Shown here in pieces: positions 27,753 through 35,721 of a DNA stretch of 64,000 nucleotides. The DNA lies in NCBI GenBank assembly GCA_016234655.1, contig JACRAU010000027.1, positions 62,001 to 126,000 of the forward strand, in the 5' to 3' direction. Made by a program: the position numbers and the translations under genes. Each line of letters begins with the position of its first letter. Position 1 is the first letter of the stretch. Below the pieces are notes generated by a model. The model searched no databases, was not told the origin of the DNA, and saw nothing but the letters and a program-made list of their open reading frames with translations. Origin of the DNA: Betaproteobacteria bacterium (GTDB lineage: Bacteria > Pseudomonadota > Gammaproteobacteria > Burkholderiales > Thiobacillaceae).

Positions 27753-28559
27753 TTACCACTTCACGACATGGACGTTGTTGAGCGAACGGCCGAGGAAGCG
27801 CTCGCCGATGGTCTGGAAGCGCAAAGGCACGTCGGTGACGTGGAAGTGGTAGTCGGCCGGCGCCCGCGACGGGGTGTGCAGATTCAGGTCGGTGAGCAGG
27901 GCGGCGGTGCGCTCGGCCATGGCCTCGGCCGAATCGACCAGGGTGGTTTGCGGCCCGGCCACCTCGGCCAGCAGCGGTTTGAGCAGCGGGTAGTGGGTGC
28001 AGCCGAGCACCAGGGTATCGACCTTTTCGGCCAGCACCGGTTTCAAGTATTCCTGCGCGGTCAGCCGGGTGACCGGGTGATCGAGCCAGCCTTCCTCGAC
28101 CAGCGGCACGAACAGCGCGCAGGCCTGGGACACCACGCGGGCATCGGGCTCCACCTCGTGGATGGCGCGGGCATAGGCGTTGCTGTTGATGGTGGTCGGC
28201 GTGCCGATCACGCCGATGCGCCGAGTCTCGGTGGCGGCCAGGGCCGACAGCGCGCCGGCCTCGATCACGTCCAGCACCGGCACCGGCGACAGGTCGCGCA
28301 CCACCTGGGCCGAGACCGAGGCCATGGTGTTGCAGGCGATGATCAGCAGCTTAACCTCGCGCTCCAGCAAAAACTGGGCGATCTGCGTGGTGTAGTGGGC
28401 GATGGTTTCGACCGACTTCACGCCGTAAGGTACGCGCGCGGTGTCGCCGAAGTATTCGATGTGCTCGAACGGCAGGCGTTCCATCAGCGCGCGCACCACG
28501 GTCAGGCCGCCGACGCCGGAATCGAAGACACCGATGGGACTGTTCGGGTTAAAATGCAT
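27753..28559 (-). CDS. murI: Glutamate racemase MurI
   Basis: 268 residues. Hallmarks: [14 protein letters not shown] at the N-terminus, the catalytic Cys in [13 protein letters not shown], the partner Cys in [15 protein letters not shown], and [11 protein letters not shown]-like [12 protein letters not shown]. Interconverts L- and D-glutamate for peptidoglycan. Transcribed divergently from the diguanylate cyclase gene; both share an AT-rich region of about 97 bp. Confidence 0.97.
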   Translation of the reverse strand: MHFNPNSPIGVFDSGVGGLTVVRALMERLPFEHIEYFGDTARVPYGVKSVETIAHYTTQIAQFLLEREVKLLIIACNTMASVSAQVVRDLSPVPVLDVIEAGALSALAATETRRIGVIGTPTTINSNAYARAIHEVEPDARVVSQACALFVPLVEEGWLDHPVTRLTAQEYLKPVLAEKVDTLVLGCTHYPLLKPLLAEVAGPQTTLVDSAEAMAERTAALLTDLNLHTPSRAPADYHFHVTDVPLRFQTIGERFLGRSLNNVHVVKW

Positions 28560-28656
28560 AGTTAATCAGCAATACCAATTCAAATAAAACATACGGATAT
28601 TGTATGCCTTGTTCGTGGACTCCATGGCCGCGAACTGGATATTAGGAGAGAGGGGC

Positions 28657-29841
28657 ATGTGGCAGCGCTTGGGTAATACGTTCTTGCATTGGGCTCAAAA
28701 TCTGCTGCACGAGTTGCAGCACGGCGAGTTGGTCTGGTTGTTGAGCCCGGCCCAGCATATGACCTTGCTGGCCAACCGGCGCGCGGCCATGATCATCTCG
28801 CGCGTGCGCTTGTGGGCCACGTTGTTCGCGATTCTCACCCCGCTCTGGATCGTGGTCGACCTGATGGTGTTCAAGTGGCCGATGTGGGGCGTCCTGGCCG
28901 GCTCGCGCCTGCTCGCCAGCCTAGCCTTCGCCGCCTTGGCGTTGATGGTCAAGCGCGACGGCAATATGCGCCACGCCTATCTGGCCCTGGTCTTGTTGTT
29001 CGCCATCCCGACGGTATTTTTCATCGTCACCTATCCCATGGTCGCGCCGTTCCGGCTGCAAGGCCTCGCCAGCTCGGTGGCGCTGGGCTATACCTTCCTG
29101 CCCTTCCTGGTGCTGGCCGGCCTGGGCATCTTTCCGTTGACCTTGCTCGAAGGCATGGTGTTCAGCCTGCCGGCCCTGGCCGGCACCTGGATGGCGACGG
29201 TGTGGCTGTGCAACTGCGCCGATCAATACAACCTGCTCGGCATGTATTGGCTGCTGATCCTGATCGCCGGCGTCGCCACCATCTCGGGCATGAGCCAATT
29301 GGGTTTCACCATCGCGCTGGTGCGCCAAGCGGTGCGCGACGTGTTGACCAACGCCTTCACCCGCGCCAGCGGCGGCGAGTTGCTCGACATCCAATACATC
29401 CTGTCCGTGCGCAACGGTTCGCCGCTGACCGTGGCCTTCGTCGACCTGGACAACTTCAAGCAGATCAACGACCAGCATGGCCACGAGGCGGGCGACGAGG
29501 CGCTGCGCCAGGCCACGAACCAGATTCGCGCCCATGCCCGCATGGGCGACATGCTGGTGCGTTGGGGCGGCGAGGAGTTCCTGCTGGTGTTTCCCAATAC
29601 CGACATCGCCAGCGCCCGTCTGGCCCTGGAGCGGCTGCGCGAGGCCGGACTCGGCCTGCGGCCGAACGGCGAGCCGCTGACCGCGAGCATCGGCCTGGCC
29701 GAGCGGCTGAAGGATGGCCAGGAGGACTGGCAAGGCCTGATCGCCCTGGCCGACCGCCGCATGTACGAGGCCAAGCGCACCGGCAAGAACCGCGTGGTCT
29801 ATTCGGGCGAGGGGCTGCTGGCCAAGCCCCAGCCGGCCTAA
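28657..29841 (+). CDS. Membrane diguanylate cyclase (GGDEF)
   Basis: 394 residues from ATG 28657, chosen because of an AGGAGAGAGGGG site just before it; earlier in-frame starts (28600, 28624) lack one. About six membrane helices (first 220 residues) form a MASE-like sensor, followed by a GGDEF domain (about 235-390) with active site RWGGEEFLLVFPNTD and substrate-binding TNAFTRASGG and DLDNFKQINDQHGH. It should make c-di-GMP. No clear RxxD inhibitory site before the GGEEF motif. A possible effector, the PilZ protein at 20805, is in the window. Confidence 0.9.
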   Translation: MWQRLGNTFLHWAQNLLHELQHGELVWLLSPAQHMTLLANRRAAMIISRVRLWATLFAILTPLWIVVDLMVFKWPMWGVLAGSRLLASLAFAALALMVKRDGNMRHAYLALVLLFAIPTVFFIVTYPMVAPFRLQGLASSVALGYTFLPFLVLAGLGIFPLTLLEGMVFSLPALAGTWMATVWLCNCADQYNLLGMYWLLILIAGVATISGMSQLGFTIALVRQAVRDVLTNAFTRASGGELLDIQYILSVRNGSPLTVAFVDLDNFKQINDQHGHEAGDEALRQATNQIRAHARMGDMLVRWGGEEFLLVFPNTDIASARLALERLREAGLGLRPNGEPLTASIGLAERLKDGQEDWQGLIALADRRMYEAKRTGKNRVVYSGEGLLAKPQPA

Positions 29842-29880
29842 GAAGCTGTTTTAAAAGATCGCTGCTCCTGCAATTTGGCC

Positions 29881-29937
29881 GTAGGGAGCGCCATGCGCAC
29901 CAACGAATGATCGAGATGGTGCGCAGGCGCACCCTAC
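29881..29937. repeat. Palindromic repeat of the GTAGGGTGCGC type
   Basis: Left arm 29881-29901 (GTAGGGAGCGCCATGCGCACC) pairs with right arm 29918-29937 (reading GGTGCGC...CACCCTAC) with one bulge and one mismatch, loop 16 bases. The GGTGCGC/GCGCACC core recurs in the hairpin at 34730-34750, indicating a dispersed element. Confidence 0.6.
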
Positions 29938-29958
29938 GACCACGTTGAGGCATAGACA

Positions 29959-29983
29959 TGTGGGAGTGGCCTCCTGGCCGCGA
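29959..29983. repeat. REP-like element
   Basis: The segment begins TGTGGGAGTGGCC, has a TCCT loop and ends GGCCGCGA. The GTGGGAG head, short GC stem and CGCGA end resemble the REP elements common in gamma- and betaproteobacteria. Only one copy was noticed in this window, so family membership is by resemblance. Confidence 0.5.
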
Positions 29984-30013
29984 AATCGCCTGATAAAGGG
30001 CATAAAGGCCGCT

Positions 30014-31090
30014 CTACAGGGCAGTTCCGGGCTTCAATCGATCCAAGGCCCAGGCCACGTGCTCGCGCACCAGCGCGGAGGGGTGGTCCCGGCGCGTTTG
30101 TAGCGCCGCCAGCGCGGCGGTGGCGACCGGCCCGTTGCCGAGCGCGACCGCGATGTTGCGTAGCCAGCGTTCATGGCCGATGCGGCGGATCGGCGAACCG
30201 GCCAGCCGCGCGTCGAACTCCGCTTCCGTCCAGCCGAACAACGCCACCAGCGTGGCCGTATCCAGGCCGTTGCGCGGCGCGAAGTCCGCCTCGCGCGTGG
30301 CCCGGGCGAAGCGGTTCCACGGGCAGGCCAATTGGCAGTCGTCGCAGCCGTAGATGCGGTTGCCCATGAGCGGCCGCAGCTCGATGGGGATGCTGCCCGG
30401 CAATTCGATGGTGAGATAGGAGATGCAGCGCCGGGCATCGACCTCGTGCGGCGCGACGATGGCCTGGGTCGGGCAGATATCGAGGCAGGCTTGGCAGGTG
30501 CCGCAATGGTTGGCCTTGGGCGGGTCGGGCGCCAGGTCGAGGTCGCAGTAGATCTCGCCGAGAAAGAACCAGGAACCGGCGTGGCGGTCGATCAGCAGCG
30601 TGTGCTTGCCGCGCCAGCCCAGGCCGGATTGGGCCGCGAGATCGACCTCCATGACCGGCGCGCTGTCGGTGAACACCCGGTAATCGAACGCGCCGGTCTC
30701 GACCGCGATGCGCTCGGCCAGCTTTTGCAGCCGGTTGCGCATGACCTTGTGGTAGTCGCGGCCCAGCGCATAGCGCGAGACATAGGCCCGTTCGGCATCG
30801 CGCAAGATGGCATCGGCCGCGTGGCCGGCCGGCAGGTAGTCGAGCCGCGCCGTGATCACCGTGCGCGTGCCGGGCAGCAGCTCGGCCGGGCGGGCGCGCT
30901 TGCCGCCGTGCCGGGCCATATAATCCATGTCGCCGTGATAGCCCTTGGCCAGCCAATCGGCCAGCCGCGCCTCGGCCGCGCCGAGTTCGATGCCGGCGAA
31001 GCCGATGGCGTCGAAGCCGAGTTCCCGGCCCCAGGCGCGGATCGCGGCCTTGAGTTGTTCCGTCTCGTGAGGAGAAATGGCATGTCCCAT
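30014..31090 (-). CDS. queG: Epoxyqueuosine reductase QueG
   Basis: 358 residues. N-terminal cobalamin-binding region with YHGDMDYMARHGGKRARP and SRYALGRDYHKVMR; two 4Fe-4S motifs CGTCQACLDICPTQAI and CDDCQLACPWNRFA; C-terminal HEAT-like region. It reduces epoxyqueuosine to queuosine in tRNA wobble positions and needs cobalamin. Its start overlaps the divergent tsaE start by 9 bp, so the two promoters must lie inside the opposing genes. Confidence 0.95.
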   Translation of the reverse strand: MGHAISPHETEQLKAAIRAWGRELGFDAIGFAGIELGAAEARLADWLAKGYHGDMDYMARHGGKRARPAELLPGTRTVITARLDYLPAGHAADAILRDAERAYVSRYALGRDYHKVMRNRLQKLAERIAVETGAFDYRVFTDSAPVMEVDLAAQSGLGWRGKHTLLIDRHAGSWFFLGEIYCDLDLAPDPPKANHCGTCQACLDICPTQAIVAPHEVDARRCISYLTIELPGSIPIELRPLMGNRIYGCDDCQLACPWNRFARATREADFAPRNGLDTATLVALFGWTEAEFDARLAGSPIRRIGHERWLRNIAVALGNGPVATAALAALQTRRDHPSALVREHVAWALDRLKPGTAL

Positions 31091-31570
31091 GCCGCCGATG
31101 ATAGCCTGAGCTTGGCCCTGCCCGACGAAGCGGCGACGCTGGCCCTGGGCGCGCGCCTGGCCGGCGTATTGCGGCCGGGCATGACGGTTTACCTGTCCGG
31201 CGACCTGGGCGCGGGCAAGACGACGCTGACCCGCGGGTTGCTTAGAAGCCTCGGTTACGCGGGGCGGGTGAAGAGTCCGACCTATACTTTGGTTGAACTT
31301 TATGAAATTCCGAGATTAAACTTATATCACTTTGATTTATATCGTTTCGCCGATCCGGCCGAGTGGGCAGAGGCGGGGTTTCGCGAATACTTCAATGCGG
31401 ACTCCGTCTGTCTGGTCGAATGGCCGGAAAAAGCGGCGGGGCTCTTGCCCGAACCGGACCTGACGGTCCGCTTGGAAATCTTGGACGAAGGCCGCGCGGT
31501 CAGCGTGGCGGCCGCTACGGAGGCGGGAAGACGTTGTATCGAGGCGCTCAAATCCTCTTCAAATACGTGA
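31082..31570 (+). CDS. tsaE: tRNA threonylcarbamoyladenosine biosynthesis ATPase TsaE
   Basis: 162 residues from ATG 31082, nine bases into the opposing queG gene. Walker A YLSGDLGAGKTTLTRG (about residues 36-50), Walker-B-like NLYHFDLYRFADPAEW and SVCLVEWPEKA are diagnostic. Works with TsaB/TsaD in making t6A in tRNAs. The stretch about 31290-31350 (VELYEIPRLNLYHFDLYR) uses AT-ending codons (tta, tat, ttt) strikingly unlike its neighbours. Confidence 0.96.
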   Translation: MSHAADDSLSLALPDEAATLALGARLAGVLRPGMTVYLSGDLGAGKTTLTRGLLRSLGYAGRVKSPTYTLVELYEIPRLNLYHFDLYRFADPAEWAEAGFREYFNADSVCLVEWPEKAAGLLPEPDLTVRLEILDEGRAVSVAAATEAGRRCIEALKSSSNT

Positions 31571-32781
31571 TGCTCGCGCTGCTGGCCTGGGCCGGCTTGG
31601 CTCAGGCCGCCGTGGGCGTGAAGGGCGTGCGTCTGTGGCCGTCGGCCGACTATAGCCGCATCACCGTCGAACTGAATGCGGAGATCGGTTTCAAGCAGTT
31701 CCAGCTCAAGAACCCCGACCGCATCGTGCTCGACCTCGAAGGCGTCGAGCCCCAGCCGGCCTTGCTCGAAATCACCGGCAAGATCGCGGCGCAAGACCCT
31801 TACATCGCCGCCGTGCGCGTCGCGCTCAATCGGCCCGGCGTTACCCGCATGGTGATCGACCTCAAGCAGGAAAGCCGACCGCAGATATTCACCTTGAAGC
31901 CTTATGGCGAATACGGCCATCGCCTGGTGCTCGATGTCTATCCGGCGGCGGCGCCGCCGACCTTGGACAAACAGGTGGAAAGCGCCATCGCCCAGGCCGA
32001 GCAGACGAACAAGCCGGCCGACAAGGGCGCGGCGCCCGCCAAGGCCGGCAAGAGCGAGATGATGCGTCTGCTTACCGTGGCCATCGACGCCGGCCACGGT
32101 GGCGAAGACCCGGGGGCCTTGGGTGCCAACGGTTCGCACGAAAAAAACGTCACCCTGGCCGTCGCTCGCCGGCTCAAGGCGCAGATCGACCGTCAACCGA
32201 ATATGCGCGCCTATCTCACCCGCGACGGCGACTACTTCATCCCGCTGCACGACCGGGTGAACAAGGCGCGGCGGGCGCAGGCCGACCTGTTCGTGTCCAT
32301 CCACGCCGATGCCTTCGTCCGTCCGGATGCGCGCGGCTCCTCGGTGTTCGCGTTGTCGGAAAAGGGCGCCACCTCGGCGGCGGCGCGCTGGCTGGCCAAG
32401 CGCGAGAACGACGCCGACCTGATCGGCGGCGTCAACATCGACGTGAAGGATGTCTACCTCAAGCAGACCCTGCTCGACCTGTCGCAGACCGCGACCATCT
32501 CCGACAGCCTGAAGCTGGGCCGCGCCGTGCTCGACGAACTGGGCGAGGTCAACACCTTGCATAAGCCGCATGTCGAGCAGGCCGGCTTTGCCGTGCTGAA
32601 GGCGCCGGACATCCCGTCCATCCTGGTAGAGACCGCCTTTATCTCCAACCCGGACGAGGAGCGCCGGCTGACCGACGACGCCTACCAGGATAAATTGGCC
32701 GCCGCCATCGTCACCGGCATCAAGCGCTATTTCGACAAGAACCCGCCGCTGGCTCGGTCGCGCGTGGCCCAAAGCTTTTGA
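31534..32781 (+). CDS. amiC: N-acetylmuramoyl-L-alanine amidase, AmiC/AmiB type
   Basis: 415 residues from TTG 31534, chosen because GGAGG stands 10 bases upstream and the resulting leader (MYRGAQILFKYVMLALLAWA..AQA) has the positive N-region a signal peptide needs. ATG 31570 would give a leader with no charge. AMIN domain (about 30-130) targets the division septum; Amidase_3 domain (about 185-410) has zinc ligands in IDAGHGGEDPG, the Glu in SHEKNV, SIHADAF and catalytic Glu in ILVETAFISNPDEERRL. Cleaves septal peptidoglycan. Coding overlaps tsaE by 37 bp. Confidence 0.9.
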   Translation: MYRGAQILFKYVMLALLAWAGLAQAAVGVKGVRLWPSADYSRITVELNAEIGFKQFQLKNPDRIVLDLEGVEPQPALLEITGKIAAQDPYIAAVRVALNRPGVTRMVIDLKQESRPQIFTLKPYGEYGHRLVLDVYPAAAPPTLDKQVESAIAQAEQTNKPADKGAAPAKAGKSEMMRLLTVAIDAGHGGEDPGALGANGSHEKNVTLAVARRLKAQIDRQPNMRAYLTRDGDYFIPLHDRVNKARRAQADLFVSIHADAFVRPDARGSSVFALSEKGATSAAARWLAKRENDADLIGGVNIDVKDVYLKQTLLDLSQTATISDSLKLGRAVLDELGEVNTLHKPHVEQAGFAVLKAPDIPSILVETAFISNPDEERRLTDDAYQDKLAAAIVTGIKRYFDKNPPLARSRVAQSF

Positions 32782-32788
32782 CCTATAG

Positions 32789-32803
32789 GTACCCTACGGG
32801 TAC
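32789..32803. promoter_or_regulatory. GTACCC-TAC-GGGTAC palindrome before the NarX/NarL-like pair
   Basis: Perfect 6-bp arms (32789-32794, 32798-32803) within a longer imperfect dyad (TATAGGTACCC..GGGTACTAT). Located 7-21 bp after the amiC stop and 40-54 bp before the kinase start. The TACCC/GGGTA core is the same as in the cluster at 50138-50180. Suggests a site for the NarL-like regulator encoded here or for another dimeric regulator. Confidence 0.45.
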
Positions 32804-32842
32804 TATGCCTCTCCCCCGGTAATCGCATCGTTTCCCCCGCCC

Positions 32843-34066
32843 GTGGCCCAACAGGACGTCACCGTTTCCCCTTTGCAGCGCATGGACCCCATGCCGCCCG
32901 CGTCTGTCGCCGTATCGTCGGCCAATCAGGCGGCGGCCCTGGAGGTGCTGGCCGAGATCGCCGCCAGCATGAGCGGCGAGAGCAACGTCGAGCAGATGCT
33001 CATGCGCTTCCTGCAAATCATGGTGCGCCTGGCCGGCGCGCGCGCCGGCGTGGTGCGCGTGCTGACCGCCGACGGCGGCCACCTGCGCCTGGTCGGCGCC
33101 ATCGGCCTGCCCGAGGCGGTGGTGGAAAAGGAACGCTACATGCCGCTCGAATGCGGCATCTGCGGCCAGGCCACGATGACCCAAGACGCGCAGGTCGGCC
33201 AGGTGCTGACGGTGTGCCAGAAGCAGGTGCGCCACATGTACGTCGCCAACCAGTGCCGCACCATCTTCGCGGTGCCGATGCGGCACAAGGGCAAGGTGCT
33301 CGGCGTCTACAATCTGTTCATGGACGACGAGCACCAGTTGCCGAACGACGTGCGCTACCTGTTCAACTCGATCAGCGAACACCTTGGCATGGCGCTGGAG
33401 AACACCCGGCTGACGCGCGAGAACGTGCGCATCTCGCTGATGAACGAGCGCACCATGCTGGCCAACCAGATCCACGACTCGGTCGCGCAGACCCTGGCTT
33501 ATGCCAAGATGCGCCTGACCGTGCTGACCGAGGCCATGGCCGACGGCGAGCTGGAGCGCGCCAACGGCTACATCGCCGACGTGGAGGAGGCGGTGGACGT
33601 GGCCTACGCCGAGATTCGCAACCTGATCACCCAGTTCCGCGACCGCATCGACCCGCGCGGCCTGGTGCCGGCCTTGCAGGAGATGGTGGAGAGCTTCCGC
33701 AAGAAGGCCAACGCCGATGTCGACTTCCTTAACGTCGCGCAAGACGTGATGCTGACGCCGGAAGAAGAGGTGCAGGTCTTCCACATCATCCAAGAGGCGC
33801 TGTACAACATCAGCAAGCACGCCCGCGCGCGGCACGTCATCGTCACCCTCGACCTGCACGAGGGCAACTACATCGTCAACGTCGCCGACGACGGCGTCGG
33901 CCTGCACGGCGGCAGCGCGTCGCACGTCGGCAAGAGCTTCGGCCTCACCATCATGCGCGAGCGCGCGGCCAAGCTGAACGGTAAACTCACCATCGAAAGC
34001 CGGCCGGCCGGCGGCACCCTGGTGCGGCTCACCTTCCCGGCGCGGCAACCGGAGTCGGCGGTATGA
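32843..34066 (+). CDS. Soluble NarX-type sensor histidine kinase with GAF domain
   Basis: 407 residues from GTG 32843 (Met14 is an alternative). No membrane helices. GAF domain (about 30-180) including the cysteine-bearing LECGICGQATMTQDAQ and NQCRTIFAVPM, then HisKA_3 with phospho-acceptor His in NQIHDSVAQTLAYAKMRL (about residue 212) and HATPase (NISKHARARHVIV, DDGVGLHGG). NarX-family kinases pair with LuxR-type regulators, as here. The GAF cysteines could hold an Fe-S cluster or heme as in O2- or NO-sensing relatives such as NreB, but this is inference. Overlaps the regulator gene by 4 bp. Confidence 0.88.
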   Translation: MAQQDVTVSPLQRMDPMPPASVAVSSANQAAALEVLAEIAASMSGESNVEQMLMRFLQIMVRLAGARAGVVRVLTADGGHLRLVGAIGLPEAVVEKERYMPLECGICGQATMTQDAQVGQVLTVCQKQVRHMYVANQCRTIFAVPMRHKGKVLGVYNLFMDDEHQLPNDVRYLFNSISEHLGMALENTRLTRENVRISLMNERTMLANQIHDSVAQTLAYAKMRLTVLTEAMADGELERANGYIADVEEAVDVAYAEIRNLITQFRDRIDPRGLVPALQEMVESFRKKANADVDFLNVAQDVMLTPEEEVQVFHIIQEALYNISKHARARHVIVTLDLHEGNYIVNVADDGVGLHGGSASHVGKSFGLTIMRERAAKLNGKLTIESRPAGGTLVRLTFPARQPESAV

Positions 34067-34731
34067 GCAAGCCCACCCGCATTATCCTGGTCGACGATCA
34101 CACCCTGTTCCGCAAGGGCCTGGCCGAACTGCTGGAACGCGAGGGCGACATCGAGATCGCCAACATCACCGGCAACCCGGCCGAGGTGGCCGAGCTGCTG
34201 CGCGCGCACAGCCCCGACGTGCTGTTGCTCGATCTCAATATCGGCGGCACCGACGGCATCAACGTGATGCAGGAGTTACGCGCCGACGGTTTCACCTTGC
34301 CGGTATTGATGCTGACCGTAAGCGAGGCCGAGGACGACCTCGCGCGCGCGCTACGCTCGGGCGCCAACGGCTATCTGTTGAAGAGCATGGAGCCGGACGA
34401 GGTGGTCGACGCGATCCAGCGCGCGCAGAAGGGCGAGACCGTGGTCGCCCCGGCCATGACCGCCAAGCTGGTCAGCCTGCTCGACCAGAAGAGCAGCGCC
34501 GCCACCTCGCTGCTCGACTCGTTGACCCAGCGCGAACGGGAGATACTCACCCACCTCGCGCGCGGCGAGAGCAACAAGGCCATCGCCCGCCAGCTCGACA
34601 TCAGCTACGACACGGTCAAGCTGCATGTGCGCCACATCTTGGCCAAGCTCAACCTGTCGTCAAGGGTCGAGGCGGCGGTCTACGCGGTCGAGCACAAGTT
34701 GGCGCCGGGGCTGGACAGCAAGAAGCCATAG
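34063..34731 (+). CDS. NarL/FixJ-family response regulator
   Basis: 222 residues. Receiver domain (about 5-120) with acidic pair VDDHTLF and phospho-acceptor Asp in DVLLLDLNIGGTDG; LuxR-type helix-turn-helix (about 155-215) LTQREREILTHLARGESNKAIA, DISYDTVKLHVRHILAKL. Closest in look to NarL/NarP (LLKSMEPDEVVDAIQRAQKGETVV). Likely targets are respiratory genes; GGGTA/TACCC palindromes before its own operon and in the dsr promoter are candidate sites. Stop codon overlaps a hairpin. Confidence 0.92.
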   Translation: MSKPTRIILVDDHTLFRKGLAELLEREGDIEIANITGNPAEVAELLRAHSPDVLLLDLNIGGTDGINVMQELRADGFTLPVLMLTVSEAEDDLARALRSGANGYLLKSMEPDEVVDAIQRAQKGETVVAPAMTAKLVSLLDQKSSAATSLLDSLTQREREILTHLARGESNKAIARQLDISYDTVKLHVRHILAKLNLSSRVEAAVYAVEHKLAPGLDSKKP

Positions 34732-34750
34732 GGTGCGCGAAGCGCACCCT
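34730..34750. terminator. 9-bp hairpin between convergent genes
   Basis: AGGGTGCGC (34730-34738), loop GAA, GCGCACCCT (34742-34750), overlapping the response-regulator stop codon. It lies between two converging genes but has no T-run. The core is shared with the repeat at 29881-29937, so it may be a repeat used as a terminator. Confidence 0.5.
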
Positions 34751-34765
34751 GCATCCCCGAATTGT

Positions 34766-35689
34766 TTAAAGTCCTGCCAGCACCTTGATATGCGCCGACG
34801 CGCTGCGGCTCAGCGCGTCCAAGTCATAGCCGCCTTCCAGAAGCGACACCACCCGGCCTTGAGCATGGCGCTTGGCGACGGCCATCACTTGTTCGGTGAT
34901 CCAGGCATAGTCGGCTTCGACCAGATTGAAGCCGGCCAGCGGGTCGTCGCGGTGGCCGTCGAAGCCGGCGGAACAGAACACGAACTCCGGTTTGAATCGT
35001 TCCAGCGCGGGTAGCACCCCGGCCTCGAAGGCGGCCCGGTATTGCGGGCCGGCGGGGCCGTGCGGCAGCGGCACGGGAACGATGTGATCGCTCACGGCGT
35101 CGGCGCCGCTGTAGGGGTAGTGCGGGTGCTGAAAGGTGGAGCAAAGCAACACGCGCGGCTCGTCGGCGAAGATGTCCTCGCTGCCGTTGCCGTGGTGCAC
35201 GTCGAAGTCGACGATGGCGACGCGTTGCAGGCTATGCACGGCCAAGGCATGGGCGGCGGCGATGGCGATGTTGTTGAAGATACAGAAACCCATGGCCCGG
35301 TGCCGCATGGCATGGTGGCCGGGCGGGCGCACGGCGCAGAAGGCGTTGTCGATCTCGCCGGCCATGACCTGATCGACCGCCAGGATGCCGGCGCCGGCGG
35401 CGCGCCGGGCGGCCTCCAGGCTGTGCGGGTTCATCGCGGTGTCGGGGTCGAGCTCGACCATGCCGTGTTCCGGCGCGTTGGCCTCGACGGCCGCGACATA
35501 GGCGGCATCGTGCACGCGCAGGATGGCCATAGGCTCGGCGCGCGGGGCTTCGAGATGCCGGAGCCGATCCCACAAGCACTCATTACGCAAGGCCGCCTCG
35601 ATGGCGGCCAGGCGCGCGGGACATTCCGGGTGGCCGCCGCCCATGTCGTGCAGGCGGCAGGCGGGGTGGGTGATGTAGGCGGTGGTCAT
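34766..35689 (-). CDS. Histone-deacetylase-fold (AcuC/HDAC class II-like) amidohydrolase
   Basis: 307 residues from ATG 35689 (an upstream in-frame TTG is less likely). Zinc-deacetylase signatures: HPECPARLAAIEAAL, RPPGHHAMRHRAMGFCIFNNIA, the zinc ligands in VDFDVHHGNGSEDIF and CSAGFDGHRDDPLAGFNL. Such bacterial enzymes deacetylate polyamines, acetyl-lysine or other small amides; substrate not predictable. Convergent with the NarL-like gene and 32 bp downstream of cysG on the same strand. Confidence 0.93.
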   Translation of the reverse strand: MTTAYITHPACRLHDMGGGHPECPARLAAIEAALRNECLWDRLRHLEAPRAEPMAILRVHDAAYVAAVEANAPEHGMVELDPDTAMNPHSLEAARRAAGAGILAVDQVMAGEIDNAFCAVRPPGHHAMRHRAMGFCIFNNIAIAAAHALAVHSLQRVAIVDFDVHHGNGSEDIFADEPRVLLCSTFQHPHYPYSGADAVSDHIVPVPLPHGPAGPQYRAAFEAGVLPALERFKPEFVFCSAGFDGHRDDPLAGFNLVEADYAWITEQVMAVAKRHAQGRVVSLLEGGYDLDALSRSASAHIKVLAGL

Positions 35690-35721
35690 AGTGAGGCGGG
35701 GCAAGCGCTCTCACTATAGGT

